Assembly: GCA_051414805.1 (NCBI GenBank)
Contig: CP166702.1
Span: 1-64,000, forward strand
Source of the DNA: Xenophilus sp003671765
GTDB lineage: Bacteria > Pseudomonadota > Gammaproteobacteria > Burkholderiales > Burkholderiaceae_C
Reading direction: 5' to 3'
Length of the DNA: 64,000 nucleotides
Shown: positions 24,259 through 32,193 of the stretch, one piece after another
Layout: every line of letters begins with the position of its first letter
Position numbering within the stretch: position 1 is the first letter of the stretch
The notes under the pieces: generated by a model
Seen by the model: the letters and a program-made list of their open reading frames with translations, nothing else
Told to the model about the DNA's origin: nothing
Databases searched by the model: none
Program-made: the position numbers and the translations under genes

Positions 24259-25431
24259 ATGACCGACACCCCGGCGCGACTTCCCCTGTGGCTGCCTGCG
24301 GCCGACGCGCTGGCGCTGCTCAAGGTGCAACCGCAGACGCTGTACGCCAATGTGAGCCGCGGCCGCATCCGCACGCGGGCCGATCGCAGCGACCCGCGGC
24401 GCAGCCTCTACCACCGCGACGACGTGCAGCGCCTGGCCACGCGGCGGCAGGGCCGGCGCAGCAGCGCGGTGCTGGCCGGCGAGGCGATCCAGTGGGGCGA
24501 GCCGGTGCTGGCCTCGGGCATCTCCACGGTGCTCGACGGGCGGCTGTTCTACCGTGGCCAGGACGCCTGCGCGCTCGCGGAGCACGCGACGCTGGAGGAG
24601 GTCGCCGCGCTGCTGTGGGACGGGCCGGTCGACGGCTTTGCCGCCACCGCCACCGTCGGCGCCGCGCCGCCGGCCGGCGGGCCGCTGGCCGCCGCGCTCC
24701 AGGCGCTGGCTGCGCGGGCCGCCGTCGACCTGCCGGCGCGTGGGCGTGGGCGCGCCGCGCTGCTGGACGAGGCGCGTTCGCTGCTGGGCACGCTGGCCGT
24801 CGCGATGGCCGGGCCGGCCACCGGCGAGCACCTGCATCAGCGCCTGGCCGCCGCCTGGGGCCGGCCGCGCTCGGCCGACCTGCTGCGCCGCGCGCTGGTG
24901 CTGATGGCCGACCACGAACTCAACGCCTCGACCTTCGCCGCGCGCGTCACGGCGTCCACCGGCGCCTCGCTGGCGGCCTGCCTGCTCAGCGGGCTGGCCA
25001 CGCTCAGCGGCCCGCTGCATGGCGGCGCCGCCGCCGCCGTGCGCGCGCTGGTGCAGGCCTCGGCCCGCGAGGGCGCCGACGCGGCGCTGCGCGAGTGGCT
25101 CGCGCTCGGCCGTTCGCCGGCCGCCTTCGGCCATCCGCTGTATCCGCAAGGCGACGTGCGTGGGCAGGCGCTGCTCGCGCAATTCGAGCCTCCTGCTGCC
25201 TTCGTGACGCTGCGCGAGGCCGGCGAACGGCTGCTGGGCGAGCCGCCGAACATCGATTTCGCACTTGCGGCAATGGCCGATGCACGCCGGCTGCCGGCCG
25301 AGGCGCCCTTCGTGCTCTTCGCGCTCGGCCGCGCCGTTGGCTGGATGGCGCACGCGCTGGAGCAGCAGGCCACGGGCACGCTGATCCGGCCGCGGGCGCG
25401 CTATGTCGGCCCGCCAACGACTGCGGGTTGA
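24259..25431 (+). CDS. Citrate synthase-family protein with N-terminal helix-turn-helix (paralogue B)
   Basis: A 390-residue protein. Residues 8-60 (PLWLPAADALALLKVQPQTLY, then SRGRIRTRADRSDPR and SLYHRDDVQRL) look like a MerR/excisionase-type helix-turn-helix; the rest is citrate synthase. Active-site His residues are in GPLHGGAAA and AFGHPLYPQGD, the catalytic Asp is kept (PPNIDFALAAM), and LIRPRARYVGP closes the chain. Citrate synthase-like proteins with such a leader are known in this order but their role is unclear; both enzymatic and regulatory function are possible. Divergent from paralogue A. Confidence 0.8.
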   Translation: MTDTPARLPLWLPAADALALLKVQPQTLYANVSRGRIRTRADRSDPRRSLYHRDDVQRLATRRQGRRSSAVLAGEAIQWGEPVLASGISTVLDGRLFYRGQDACALAEHATLEEVAALLWDGPVDGFAATATVGAAPPAGGPLAAALQALAARAAVDLPARGRGRAALLDEARSLLGTLAVAMAGPATGEHLHQRLAAAWGRPRSADLLRRALVLMADHELNASTFAARVTASTGASLAACLLSGLATLSGPLHGGAAAAVRALVQASAREGADAALREWLALGRSPAAFGHPLYPQGDVRGQALLAQFEPPAAFVTLREAGERLLGEPPNIDFALAAMADARRLPAEAPFVLFALGRAVGWMAHALEQQATGTLIRPRARYVGPPTTAG

Positions 25432-25740
25432 TGCGCAGGTGCGCCATGCTTTGTCCGCACACATGTGCCCGGCCCGCCGAAGGGCCGCGGTCCACCCGAA
25501 CCGCATGCCCTCCCACAACCTGAAGCCCAGCCGGCAAGCGCAGCGAAGCCCCCAGGGCACCCGAGGAACTGGCTTTGCCAGGCCTCTGGGGAGGTCTTGC
25601 AGGCCGCGCGAGGCCAGTGGCCTCGCCCTTCGCCAGTCACGAAATGTCCACTGGACATTCCGTGTACGGGCTCAGCCCCCCTCCAAGCCGAAGGCGTCAG
25701 AGAGGGGGGAGCCGCGAAGCGGCTTGGGGGGTGGCTCATC
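25432..25740. other. Gene-free interval with palindromes
   Basis: About 310 bases without a convincing gene between the convergent citrate synthase-like gene and a LysR gene. It contains a near-perfect palindrome, AATGTCCA-C-TGGACATT, at 25643-25659, and a hairpin AGCCGC-GAA-GCGGCT at 25710-25724 flanked by G and C runs (CCCCCCTCCAAGCC upstream, GGCTTGGGGGG downstream) that could act as a bidirectional terminator. Short frames here lack coding character. Confidence 0.6.
25710..25724. terminator. GC hairpin, possible bidirectional terminator
   Basis: AGCCGC, loop GAA, GCGGCT; flanking CAAGCC and GGCTTG segments extend the pairing potential. It sits just behind the stop of the minus-strand LysR gene. 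No U-tract follows, so termination is only a guess. Confidence 0.35.
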
Positions 25741-26649
25741 TCACGCCGGCCCGGCCCAGGCGCGCGAGAACTCCAGCAGCACCTCCGCCACGCGGGCCAC
25801 GGCGCCCTCGCGCGATTCGGTCGCGCGCTGGCCGATGACCAGCTTGCGCACCAGCCGCGGGCTGAGCGGCACGACGCGCACGCGCGGGTTGGCGTAGGCC
25901 TTGTCGCCGGGCGCCACCGGCAGCAGCGCGGCGCCGTAGCCCGCCTCGACCAGGCCACGCATGGCCGTGTCGTAGTTGTGCTCGATGCGCGGGCGCGGCG
26001 CATAGCCGGCGCGTGCGAACCACTCCATGGTGAGCGTCTGCATGCGGCTGCCCGGCTCGTTCATGACCAGGGGCCGCTCGGCCAGCCAGGCCGGCGTCGC
26101 ACGCTTGACCGCCGGCCACTGGGCCGGCACGAGTGCACGCATCTCGTTGGTCATCCACGGCGTGAAGCGCACGCCCGGCAGCGCGGGCTGCGGCAGCGAC
26201 ACCAGCGCCAGGTCCACCGTGCCGGCCTGCAGCCCGGCGACCGAGCCTTCGGAGCCGATGAACATGGGCGCGATCTCGATGCCGGGATGGCGCTTGGCGA
26301 GCGCCTCGAACACCGGCGGCAGCAGGTCGACCACGATGCCGGTGGTGCTCACGCCCACGCGCACCCGCCCTTCCAGCCCCGCGTGGCGGCGCTGCGCCGC
26401 GTCGATGGCCTCGTCCACGTCGCGCAGCAGGCGCCGGCCGCGCTCCACCAGTTCGGCGCCAGCAGGCGTGGGCTGCACGCGGCGCGCAGCGCGCACCAGC
26501 AGCGGCACGCCCAGGCGGGATTCGAGTTCGCTCACATGCAGGCTCACCGTGGGCTGCGCCAGGTGCAAGGACTGCGCGGCCGCCGAGAAGCTGCCCAGGT
26601 CGGCGATGGCGATGAGGGTGCGAAGCTGGTCGAGGTTGAGATGACGCAT
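25741..26649 (-). CDS. LysR-family transcriptional regulator
   Basis: A 302-residue LysR-type regulator with N-terminal LNLDQLRTLIAIADLGSFSAAAQ and HLAQPTVSLHVSELESRLG as the helix-turn-helix. The effector domain shows standard motifs (VRVGVSTTGIVVDLLPPVF, VDLALVSLPQPALPG). It is divergent from a small DUF1127 gene with 114 bases between starts; the dyad TTCTGA ... TCAGAA at 26656-26676 is its probable binding site. The beta-lactamase gene is not adjacent, so it should not be called AmpR. Confidence 0.88.
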   Translation of the reverse strand: MRHLNLDQLRTLIAIADLGSFSAAAQSLHLAQPTVSLHVSELESRLGVPLLVRAARRVQPTPAGAELVERGRRLLRDVDEAIDAAQRRHAGLEGRVRVGVSTTGIVVDLLPPVFEALAKRHPGIEIAPMFIGSEGSVAGLQAGTVDLALVSLPQPALPGVRFTPWMTNEMRALVPAQWPAVKRATPAWLAERPLVMNEPGSRMQTLTMEWFARAGYAPRPRIEHNYDTAMRGLVEAGYGAALLPVAPGDKAYANPRVRVVPLSPRLVRKLVIGQRATESREGAVARVAEVLLEFSRAWAGPA

Positions 26650-26655
26650 CAGTAA

Positions 26656-26676
26656 TTCTGATCACAGCTCTCAGAA
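26656..26676. promoter_or_regulatory. Candidate LysR operator, TTCTGA-N9-TCAGAA
   Basis: A perfect 6-bp inverted repeat beginning seven bases upstream of the LysR start codon, in the LysR/DUF1127 intergenic region. Spacing fits a LysR site used for autorepression and control of the divergent gene. Confidence 0.45.
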
Positions 26677-26763
26677 ATCTCAACTTCTCCAATCGGTGGC
26701 CCCGACGCATGATCGCCCCATTCCCACTCACAGCCCTGTTGCCGAACGCCTTGGAGCCCGATC

Positions 26764-26958
26764 ATGAACGCCGTCCTGCGCCCTGCCGTCCCGTCCCTTC
26801 TGCCGCTGCGCGGCCTGCAGCAATGGTGGCACCGCGCCGCCCTGGTGCGGCGCCAGAAGGCGGAGGCACGCGCGCTGATGGCGCTGGGGCAGCACGAGCT
26901 CAACGACCTGGGCGTCGGCCGCAGCGAACTGCCTGCGCTGGTGCGCGAGGCAGACTGA
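26764..26958 (+). CDS. DUF1127 small protein (YjiS-like)
   Basis: A 64-residue protein whose C-terminal part, RALMALGQHELNDLGVGRSEL, is the DUF1127 motif. The N-terminus has the usual LQQWWHRAALVRRQ amphipathic segment. DUF1127 proteins are small, Arg-rich, and in some alphaproteobacteria affect RNA and carbon or phosphate homeostasis; in this order the role is unknown. It is divergent from the LysR gene and is the most likely target. It converges with the beta-lactamase gene. Confidence 0.85.
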   Translation: MNAVLRPAVPSLLPLRGLQQWWHRAALVRRQKAEARALMALGQHELNDLGVGRSELPALVREAD

Positions 26959-26973
26959 GCACGAGCCTTCCGT

Positions 26974-27879
26974 TCAGGCCCCGGCGGCCCAGCCTGCAAC
27001 GATGCGCGACGCGGCCGCGATGACGTCGTCGCGCGGCTTCGCGTCCTGCGCCTCGAGCCGCGTGTAGACCGCGAGCACCAGCGGTGCCGCCTGCGGCCGC
27101 CACACCACCGCGATGTCGCTGGCCGCGCCGTGGGCGCCGGTGCCCGTCTTGTCGCCTACCGTCCACGCCGCCGGCATGCCGGCGCGGATGCGCGCGCCGC
27201 CGGTGGTGTTGCCGCGCAGCCAGTCCTGCAGGCGCGCACGCTGCGCGCTGGGCAGGCCGTCGTCCACGGCCAGGGTGCGCAGCAGGCGGGCCATGGCTTC
27301 GGGCGTGGAGGTGTCGCGCGGATCGTCGGCCAGCGCGCTGTTGAGCGCCGTTTCCCAGCGGTCGAGGCGGAAGGTGCTGTCGCCCCAGGCGCGGGCCTGC
27401 TTCGTGAGCGCCTCGGGACCGCCGATGCGCCGCAGCAGCAGGTTGGCCGCGGCGTTGTCGCTGTACTGCACGGTGGCGGCACACAGTTCGGCCACGGTCA
27501 TGCCGCGTGCCAGCTCGCGCCCGGTGATGGGCGAATGGGCGATCAGGTCGGCCTTCGTGTAGCGCACGCGTTCGTCGAGCAGGCCCGGCTCGCGCCAGCT
27601 CCGCGCCAGCACGGCGCCGGCGAGGATGGCCTTGAAGGTGCTGCACATCGGAAAGCGCTCGCTCGCGCGGTGGCCGAGCGTGGCGCCGCTCGCGGTGTCG
27701 ATGGCGAAGACGCCGAGGCGGCCGTCGAGCCCGTCCTCGAGGCGGGCCAGCGCGGCGGCAGGGTCGCGCGAGGCGCCGCGCGGCGTGGCCGAGCAGGCGG
27801 CCAGCGGTGCCAGCGAGGCGGCCATCAGGAGATGGCGGCGGGTGAACGCGGTGGCCAGTGGGGCCGAGGGGAAGGGCAT
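26974..27879 (-). CDS. bla: Class A beta-lactamase
   Basis: A 301-residue serine beta-lactamase with all class A motifs: STFK (Ser80, Lys83), SDN (140-142), ETALN (Glu176 as general base) and KTG (244-246). A Cys precedes the active Ser (MCSTFK) as in PenA- and L2-like enzymes; no Cys follows KTG at the position used for the carbapenemase disulfide. The N-terminus combines a twin-arginine motif (TRRHLLMA) with a lipobox-like LAAC at residue 29, which suggests Tat export and lipid anchoring, as reported for Burkholderia PenA. No adjacent AmpR-type regulator is present. Confidence 0.9.
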   Translation of the reverse strand: MPFPSAPLATAFTRRHLLMAASLAPLAACSATPRGASRDPAAALARLEDGLDGRLGVFAIDTASGATLGHRASERFPMCSTFKAILAGAVLARSWREPGLLDERVRYTKADLIAHSPITGRELARGMTVAELCAATVQYSDNAAANLLLRRIGGPEALTKQARAWGDSTFRLDRWETALNSALADDPRDTSTPEAMARLLRTLAVDDGLPSAQRARLQDWLRGNTTGGARIRAGMPAAWTVGDKTGTGAHGAASDIAVVWRPQAAPLVLAVYTRLEAQDAKPRDDVIAAASRIVAGWAAGA

Positions 27880-28028
27880 TCGAGGTCTCCGGACGATGCG
27901 GTGCGCCGACAATGCGGCGCCGGTGGAATGGATGAATGGATGTCGCGACGCTTCGCATCGTAGGGAGCCATGTCGCCGCGACCAACCCCGTCGTCCCCTT
28001 CGCCGCACACCGCTGTAACGCCTGTCAC

Positions 28029-29663
28029 ATGGCCCTGCCGCCCCTCACCGTCGAACTCACGTCGCCACAGTCCGTCGACGGCCGGCCCGCGCCCTACCAG
28101 TCGCTGTGGCTGCTGGTGCGGCTGCACCGCGCCGGCCTCGACGGCGCACCGCTGCGCCTGGACGACCTGCGCGGCCAGGTGTCCTCGGCCGCGACGCTGC
28201 GCATGGTGGTGAGCCGCGCCTTTCGCGACTTCAAGGCCTGGGGCGTGGCCGTGGGCTGGGGCGCGGACACCTCGCGCGACCCGCGCTTTCTCAACGCCGA
28301 GGGCCGCAGCCAGGGGCCCTTCTGGCTGCCGCCGGCGCAGGCGACGCGGCTGCGGCTGCAGGTCGAAGGGCAAACAGCCACGGCGGACGAGATCGCCTCC
28401 TTCCTGGGCCTGGACCTCGCGCCCGCCACGACGCCGCTCGCACCGGCCGGGGTGCAGCTGCGCGACGCGCGCTTCTGGCAGCAGCTTGCCGCGGCCCAGC
28501 AGGCGATGCGCCAGGGCCGATGGGCGACGCCGGTGGTCGGGCCGCGCGGCGCGCCGGCACCCACCAACGCACTGGAGGCCATGCGACAGGCCGGCGCCCT
28601 CGCGCATGGCGATTTCCAGCGCGCACTGGTCACGCTCAACGAGGCGTTGCTGTGGCGCCGCCTGGGCGACGAGGCGCAGGCGCGGCGCCGGGTGCAGGCG
28701 CTGCAGCGGCAGCGGCTGGCACAGCACGTCGCCGGCCACGAGTACCTGGGCGCGATGGCCGGCATCGTCTCGGCCTGGTGCGCCTACACGGCGCGCGACC
28801 TGGCGGCGGCGCAGGCGCAGCTGTCGGCACTGGCTGCCGACCCGGCGCACGCGCCGCTGCTGCGCCACCACCCGCAGGTGCGCTTCGAGTGGAGCAACCT
28901 GTGGGCGCTGGCCTGCCGCTCGCGTGCGCTGGCGACGGCCGCGCACGACGCGCCCGCCGCCACCGTGCAGGCGCAGGAGGCGATGCAGCATTTCGGCCGC
29001 GCGCTGGCGGCGGCCTTCGAGTCGCATGCCTTCGACGCGGCCCAGCACGTGGCCGCGAACCTCGGCATGGCGGTGTGGCTGTTCGACCGCGTGGGCCTGG
29101 CGCTGCCGGCCGCCGAAAGCGCCGGCGGCGAGGACGCCGTGGCGCAGGCGGTGCAGTGGATCGCCTTCAGCGAATGGCTCAGCGGCCTGGTGGACGTGCA
29201 GGGCCGCTCGGCCTGGAACGCGATCTACCTGATGCGCATCGCGCGCGGCGCCTGCCGGCCAAAGCCAGGCGGCACGCTGCGCGCCTTCCGCGCCCTGCAG
29301 CCGCTGGCACCTGCCGCGCTCGCGGCGCAGGCGGGCTCGCTGGCCGAGCCCTTCGCAGCCGCGGTCTGGCCCGCGCGCTGGGTGGACGCGGCCCGGCTGC
29401 GGCTCGACGAGCATCGCCAGGGCCAGCGCCGCTACCCCGGCCTGCAGCACGCCAGCCTGCTGTTCGAACACGCGTGGTACGCAGCGCACGCCGGCGACCT
29501 GCGCGCCGCGGCACACTCGCTGGGTGCGCTGCGCGAGGCCCTGCCCCAGCTGGTGGCCAGCGACCGCGCCTACTTCCGCGAGGTGTGGAACGACGAGTTG
29601 CCGGCCGAGCTGCTGGCGCTGGAGCCCCCGCCCCGGCGTGCCGCCGCGCGCCGCAGCGCCTGA
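28029..29663 (+). CDS. Hypothetical protein, 544 aa, winged-helix-like N-terminus
   Basis: I do not recognise this family. The N-terminal 110 residues contain LWLLVRLHRAGLDGAPLRLDDLRGQ, then AATLRMVVSRAFRDFKAWGVAVGWG, which resembles a winged helix with an RAFRDFKAWG recognition-like helix. The remaining 430 residues are Ala- and Leu-rich helices with regular spacing (EALLWRRLGDEAQARRRVQAL and similar), suggesting TPR-like repeats. There is no signal peptide or membrane segment. A regulator with a helical-repeat sensor is possible, but this is inference. ATG 28029 was chosen; it is divergent from the beta-lactamase gene and 34 bases upstream of the CopD-like gene. Confidence 0.65.
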   Translation: MALPPLTVELTSPQSVDGRPAPYQSLWLLVRLHRAGLDGAPLRLDDLRGQVSSAATLRMVVSRAFRDFKAWGVAVGWGADTSRDPRFLNAEGRSQGPFWLPPAQATRLRLQVEGQTATADEIASFLGLDLAPATTPLAPAGVQLRDARFWQQLAAAQQAMRQGRWATPVVGPRGAPAPTNALEAMRQAGALAHGDFQRALVTLNEALLWRRLGDEAQARRRVQALQRQRLAQHVAGHEYLGAMAGIVSAWCAYTARDLAAAQAQLSALAADPAHAPLLRHHPQVRFEWSNLWALACRSRALATAAHDAPAATVQAQEAMQHFGRALAAAFESHAFDAAQHVAANLGMAVWLFDRVGLALPAAESAGGEDAVAQAVQWIAFSEWLSGLVDVQGRSAWNAIYLMRIARGACRPKPGGTLRAFRALQPLAPAALAAQAGSLAEPFAAAVWPARWVDAARLRLDEHRQGQRRYPGLQHASLLFEHAWYAAHAGDLRAAAHSLGALREALPQLVASDRAYFREVWNDELPAELLALEPPPRRAAARRSA

Positions 29664-29697
29664 CCCCCGCCCGATCCGACACATAGAACCGAGACCC

Positions 29698-30165
29698 ATG
29701 AACGCCCTCGCCTACGCCACGCTCCTCTTCCTGCACGTCGCCAGCGCCGCCTTCTGGGTCGGCGGCATGGCAGCGATGCACTTCGCCGCGCGGCCGGCGG
29801 CGGTCGCCACGCTGGCGCCGCCGCAGCGCCTGCCCTTCATGGCGGCGGCGCTGGGCCGCTTCTTCCGCGGCGTGGACATCGCGCTCACGCTGCTGTGGGC
29901 CAGCGGCCTCGCGATGTTCGCCACGCTGGGCGGCTTTGCGGGTTCGCACTGGCGCGTGCACGCGATGTTCACGCTGGCGCTGGTGATGACCGGCGTGTAC
30001 GTGTGGCTGCGCGCCCGCGGCCTGCCCGCGCTGCGTCGTGCCGTGGCCGCCGCCCAGTGGCCCGAGGGCGGCGAGCGGCTGGCCACGATCCGGCGCCTGG
30101 TGGCGACCAACCTCGCGCTCGGCACGGCCGTGTTCGCGGTGGCGCTGGTGGGCCGCGCCGCTTGA
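29698..30165 (+). CDS. Small integral membrane protein, CopD-like
   Basis: A 155-residue protein with four hydrophobic segments. YATLLFLHVASAAFWVGGMAAMHF in the first helix has the conserved His and WVGG pattern of the CopD/DUF2269-type membrane domain, and a second His appears in GSHWRVHAMF. Such four-helix proteins are linked to copper or haem handling, but the assignment is weak. It follows the 544-residue hypothetical gene at 34 bases and is likely cotranscribed. Repeat copy 3 lies just behind its stop. Confidence 0.6.
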   Translation: MNALAYATLLFLHVASAAFWVGGMAAMHFAARPAAVATLAPPQRLPFMAAALGRFFRGVDIALTLLWASGLAMFATLGGFAGSHWRVHAMFTLALVMTGVYVWLRARGLPALRRAVAAAQWPEGGERLATIRRLVATNLALGTAVFAVALVGRAA

Positions 30166-30179
30166 GCGCGCCACCTGCC

Positions 30180-30243
30180 TGCTATTGATTCCATAGCTGC
30201 TCGCGCCCGTCGCGCGGGCGCTGCAGCCTCTTTTTGTTCAAGA
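30180..30243 (+). repeat. Dispersed two-stem intergenic repeat, copy 3
   Basis: The best-preserved copy: GCTATTGATTCCATAGCTGC, then GCGCCCG ... CGGGCGCTGCAG and a T-rich tail ending TTTTTGTTCAAG. It lies 20 bases upstream of the EamA gene start at 30263. Confidence 0.8.
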
Positions 30244-30262
30244 CCCCGGCGAACGATCTTCC

Positions 30263-31171
30263 ATGCTCCTCCACGGAACCCTGCGCGGCATCGCCGCCAT
30301 GCTGCTGGCCTGCGCCTTCTTCGCCTGCATGGACGCCTTGCTCAAGCAGCTCGCCGGCCACTACCCGCCGCTGCAGGTGATGGCACTGCGCGGGCTCACC
30401 GCCCTGCCGCTGGTGTGCGTGTGGATCGCGTGGCGGCGCGAGGCGGGCGCGCTGGTGCATCGCCGGCTGCGCTGGGGCCTGCACCTGCTGCGCGCGGCGC
30501 TCAACATGACGATGCTGGTGCTCTTCGTGTACGGCCTGCAGACGCTGGGCCTGGCCGAGGCCTACACGCTGAGCTTCATCGCGCCGCTGCTGATGGTGCT
30601 GATCGCGGTGCCGCTGCTGGGCGAGTCGGTGCTGCCGCGGCACTGGCTCGCGATCGGGCTGGGCTTCGCGGGCGTGGTGATCGCGCTGCGGCCCGAGCAG
30701 GGCGACTTCCTCTCGTCCGGTGCGCTGGCCGTGCTGGGGGCCGCCGCCTGCTATGCGCTGTCGAACATGCTGGGCCGGCTCATCAGCCGCACCGAGTCGA
30801 GTTCGGCCCTGGTCTTCTGGACCACGGCGGCGATGGCGGTGGGCGGCAGCCTGCTGGCGGCGTCGCAGTGGGTGCCGATCCAGCCCGGGCACGGCTGGCT
30901 GCTGGCCGGGCTGGCGGTCTTCGGCTTCCTGGGACAGGTCACGATCGCCGAGGCCTTCCGGCACGGACAGGCCGCGGCCATCGCGCCCTTCGAGTACAGC
31001 GCGCTGGCCTGGGGCATCGCACTGGACTGGCTGTTCTGGCAGGCCGTGCCCGACGCGTGGACGCTGGGCGGCGCCGGCATCATCATCGCCAGCGGCGTCT
31101 ACCTGGTGCGCGGCGAGGCAAGGCCCCGGCTCCAGCCGCGCGAGGAGGTCTCGACGGAACGCTCGGGCTGA
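30263..31171 (+). CDS. DMT-superfamily EamA transporter
   Basis: A 302-residue inner-membrane protein with ten hydrophobic segments and two EamA repeats (GIAAMLLACAFFACMDALLK; GALAVLGAAACYALSNMLG). The AEAYTLSFIAPLLMVLIAVP segment is typical of the RhaT/EamA group. Substrate unknown. The repeat copy 3 sits immediately upstream, so its transcript probably begins in or after that element. Confidence 0.88.
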   Translation: MLLHGTLRGIAAMLLACAFFACMDALLKQLAGHYPPLQVMALRGLTALPLVCVWIAWRREAGALVHRRLRWGLHLLRAALNMTMLVLFVYGLQTLGLAEAYTLSFIAPLLMVLIAVPLLGESVLPRHWLAIGLGFAGVVIALRPEQGDFLSSGALAVLGAAACYALSNMLGRLISRTESSSALVFWTTAAMAVGGSLLAASQWVPIQPGHGWLLAGLAVFGFLGQVTIAEAFRHGQAAAIAPFEYSALAWGIALDWLFWQAVPDAWTLGGAGIIIASGVYLVRGEARPRLQPREEVSTERSG

Positions 31172-31283
31172 GCGGCCCGGCGCGACGGCGCGGCAACCTA
31201 CGCCCGGCCCGCCCGGCCGACGACAGGCCCCGCCCTGGGCCGGCGCGACAGTGCCGCATCGCCCATCCCTGCCACGCCTTCCC

Positions 31284-31661
31284 ATGGCCACTTCCTCCCG
31301 CAGCGCCCGCGCGCACGCCGACGCCGACGCGAAGACCGACGACGTGCTCAGCGACTTCAAGGCTGCCGTCAACATGACGCCTTCCCAGTTGGAGCGCTGG
31401 CTGCAGACGGAGGAATCGCGCACCGTCGGCTTCAAGGGCGCGCCAGGCAAGGAATCGGTGGGCCATGCGTCGGGCCGGCGAATCGTGCGGCTGCTGGGCA
31501 AGGACCGCGAGGCCCTCACCACGGGCGACCTGGCCCACATGCGCAAGGTGGTGGGCTACGTGCACCGCCACCTGGCGCAACGGCCCGCGGGGAACGTGCG
31601 CGACACGCCCTGGCGCCAGTCGCTGATGAACTGGGGCCATGACCCGCTCAAGCGCAGCTGA
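31284..31661 (+). CDS. DUF3140-family protein
   Basis: A 125-residue soluble protein. FKAAVNMTPSQLERWLQTEES, KGAPGKESVGHASGRRIVRLL and MRKVVGYVHRHLAQRP are diagnostic of DUF3140, a small alpha-helical family found in soil bacteria and sometimes associated with general stress loci. Molecular function is unknown. ATG 31284 fits the family start. It lies alone between the EamA and DUF4174 genes. Confidence 0.85.
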   Translation: MATSSRSARAHADADAKTDDVLSDFKAAVNMTPSQLERWLQTEESRTVGFKGAPGKESVGHASGRRIVRLLGKDREALTTGDLAHMRKVVGYVHRHLAQRPAGNVRDTPWRQSLMNWGHDPLKRS

Positions 31662-31703
31662 CGTGCAGCGCGCGCTGGCAGGTATCGCACGCGGTCCGTC
31701 CCC

Positions 31704-32156
31704 ATGAAGCTCTGGCACCACTGGTTCCGTTTCGCCATCGCCGGCTGCCTGGCGATGCCCCTGGGCGCCGCGGCGGCCGGTGCCGAAGGCACCAACCCGC
31801 TGGTCGCCGAACGCTGGAAGACCCGCCCCATCGTGGTCGTCGTGCCGCATGCGGACCACCCGCTGCTGCGGCGGGTGGAAGCGACGCTGGCCGAAACGGC
31901 CGGGCGCGAGGCGTTTCGCGACCGCGAGATGGTGCTCTACACCGTGGTGGCCGGCCAGGGGAGGCGCGACGGTCGGCTCCTGGCCGCCCCGCGCACTGCG
32001 GCGCTGCTGCGCGCCATCGACGTGGAGGCGGGCGGCGCACCGGCGTTCGTGCTGGTGGGCAAGGACGGCGGCGTGAAGATGCGCGAAGGGGCCGATGTCG
32101 ATCTGCAGTCGGTCTTCGAGGAGATCGACCGCATGCCGATGCGGCGCAAGCGCTGA
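31704..32156 (+). CDS. DUF4174-like exported protein
   Basis: A 150-residue protein with an N-terminal signal peptide (RFAIAGCLAMPLGAAAAGA). The mature part has the thioredoxin-like pattern of DUF4174: ERWKTRPIVVVVPHADHPLL, a FVLVGKDGGVKMREGADVDL strand region, and the terminal FEEIDRMPMRRKR (family usually IDxMPMR). No CXXC is present, so redox activity is unlikely. Converges with the CoA-transferase gene. Confidence 0.75.
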   Translation: MKLWHHWFRFAIAGCLAMPLGAAAAGAEGTNPLVAERWKTRPIVVVVPHADHPLLRRVEATLAETAGREAFRDREMVLYTVVAGQGRRDGRLLAAPRTAALLRAIDVEAGGAPAFVLVGKDGGVKMREGADVDLQSVFEEIDRMPMRRKR

Positions 32157-32193
32157 ACAACGCAGCCTTGCGGCCGGCCGGCACCGCCGCCGC

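Noticed and set aside
25741..27879. AmpR-type regulation of the beta-lactamase by the nearby LysR gene
   Set aside because: The LysR gene diverges from the DUF1127 gene, not from the beta-lactamase; both have the same orientation and are separated by the DUF1127 gene.
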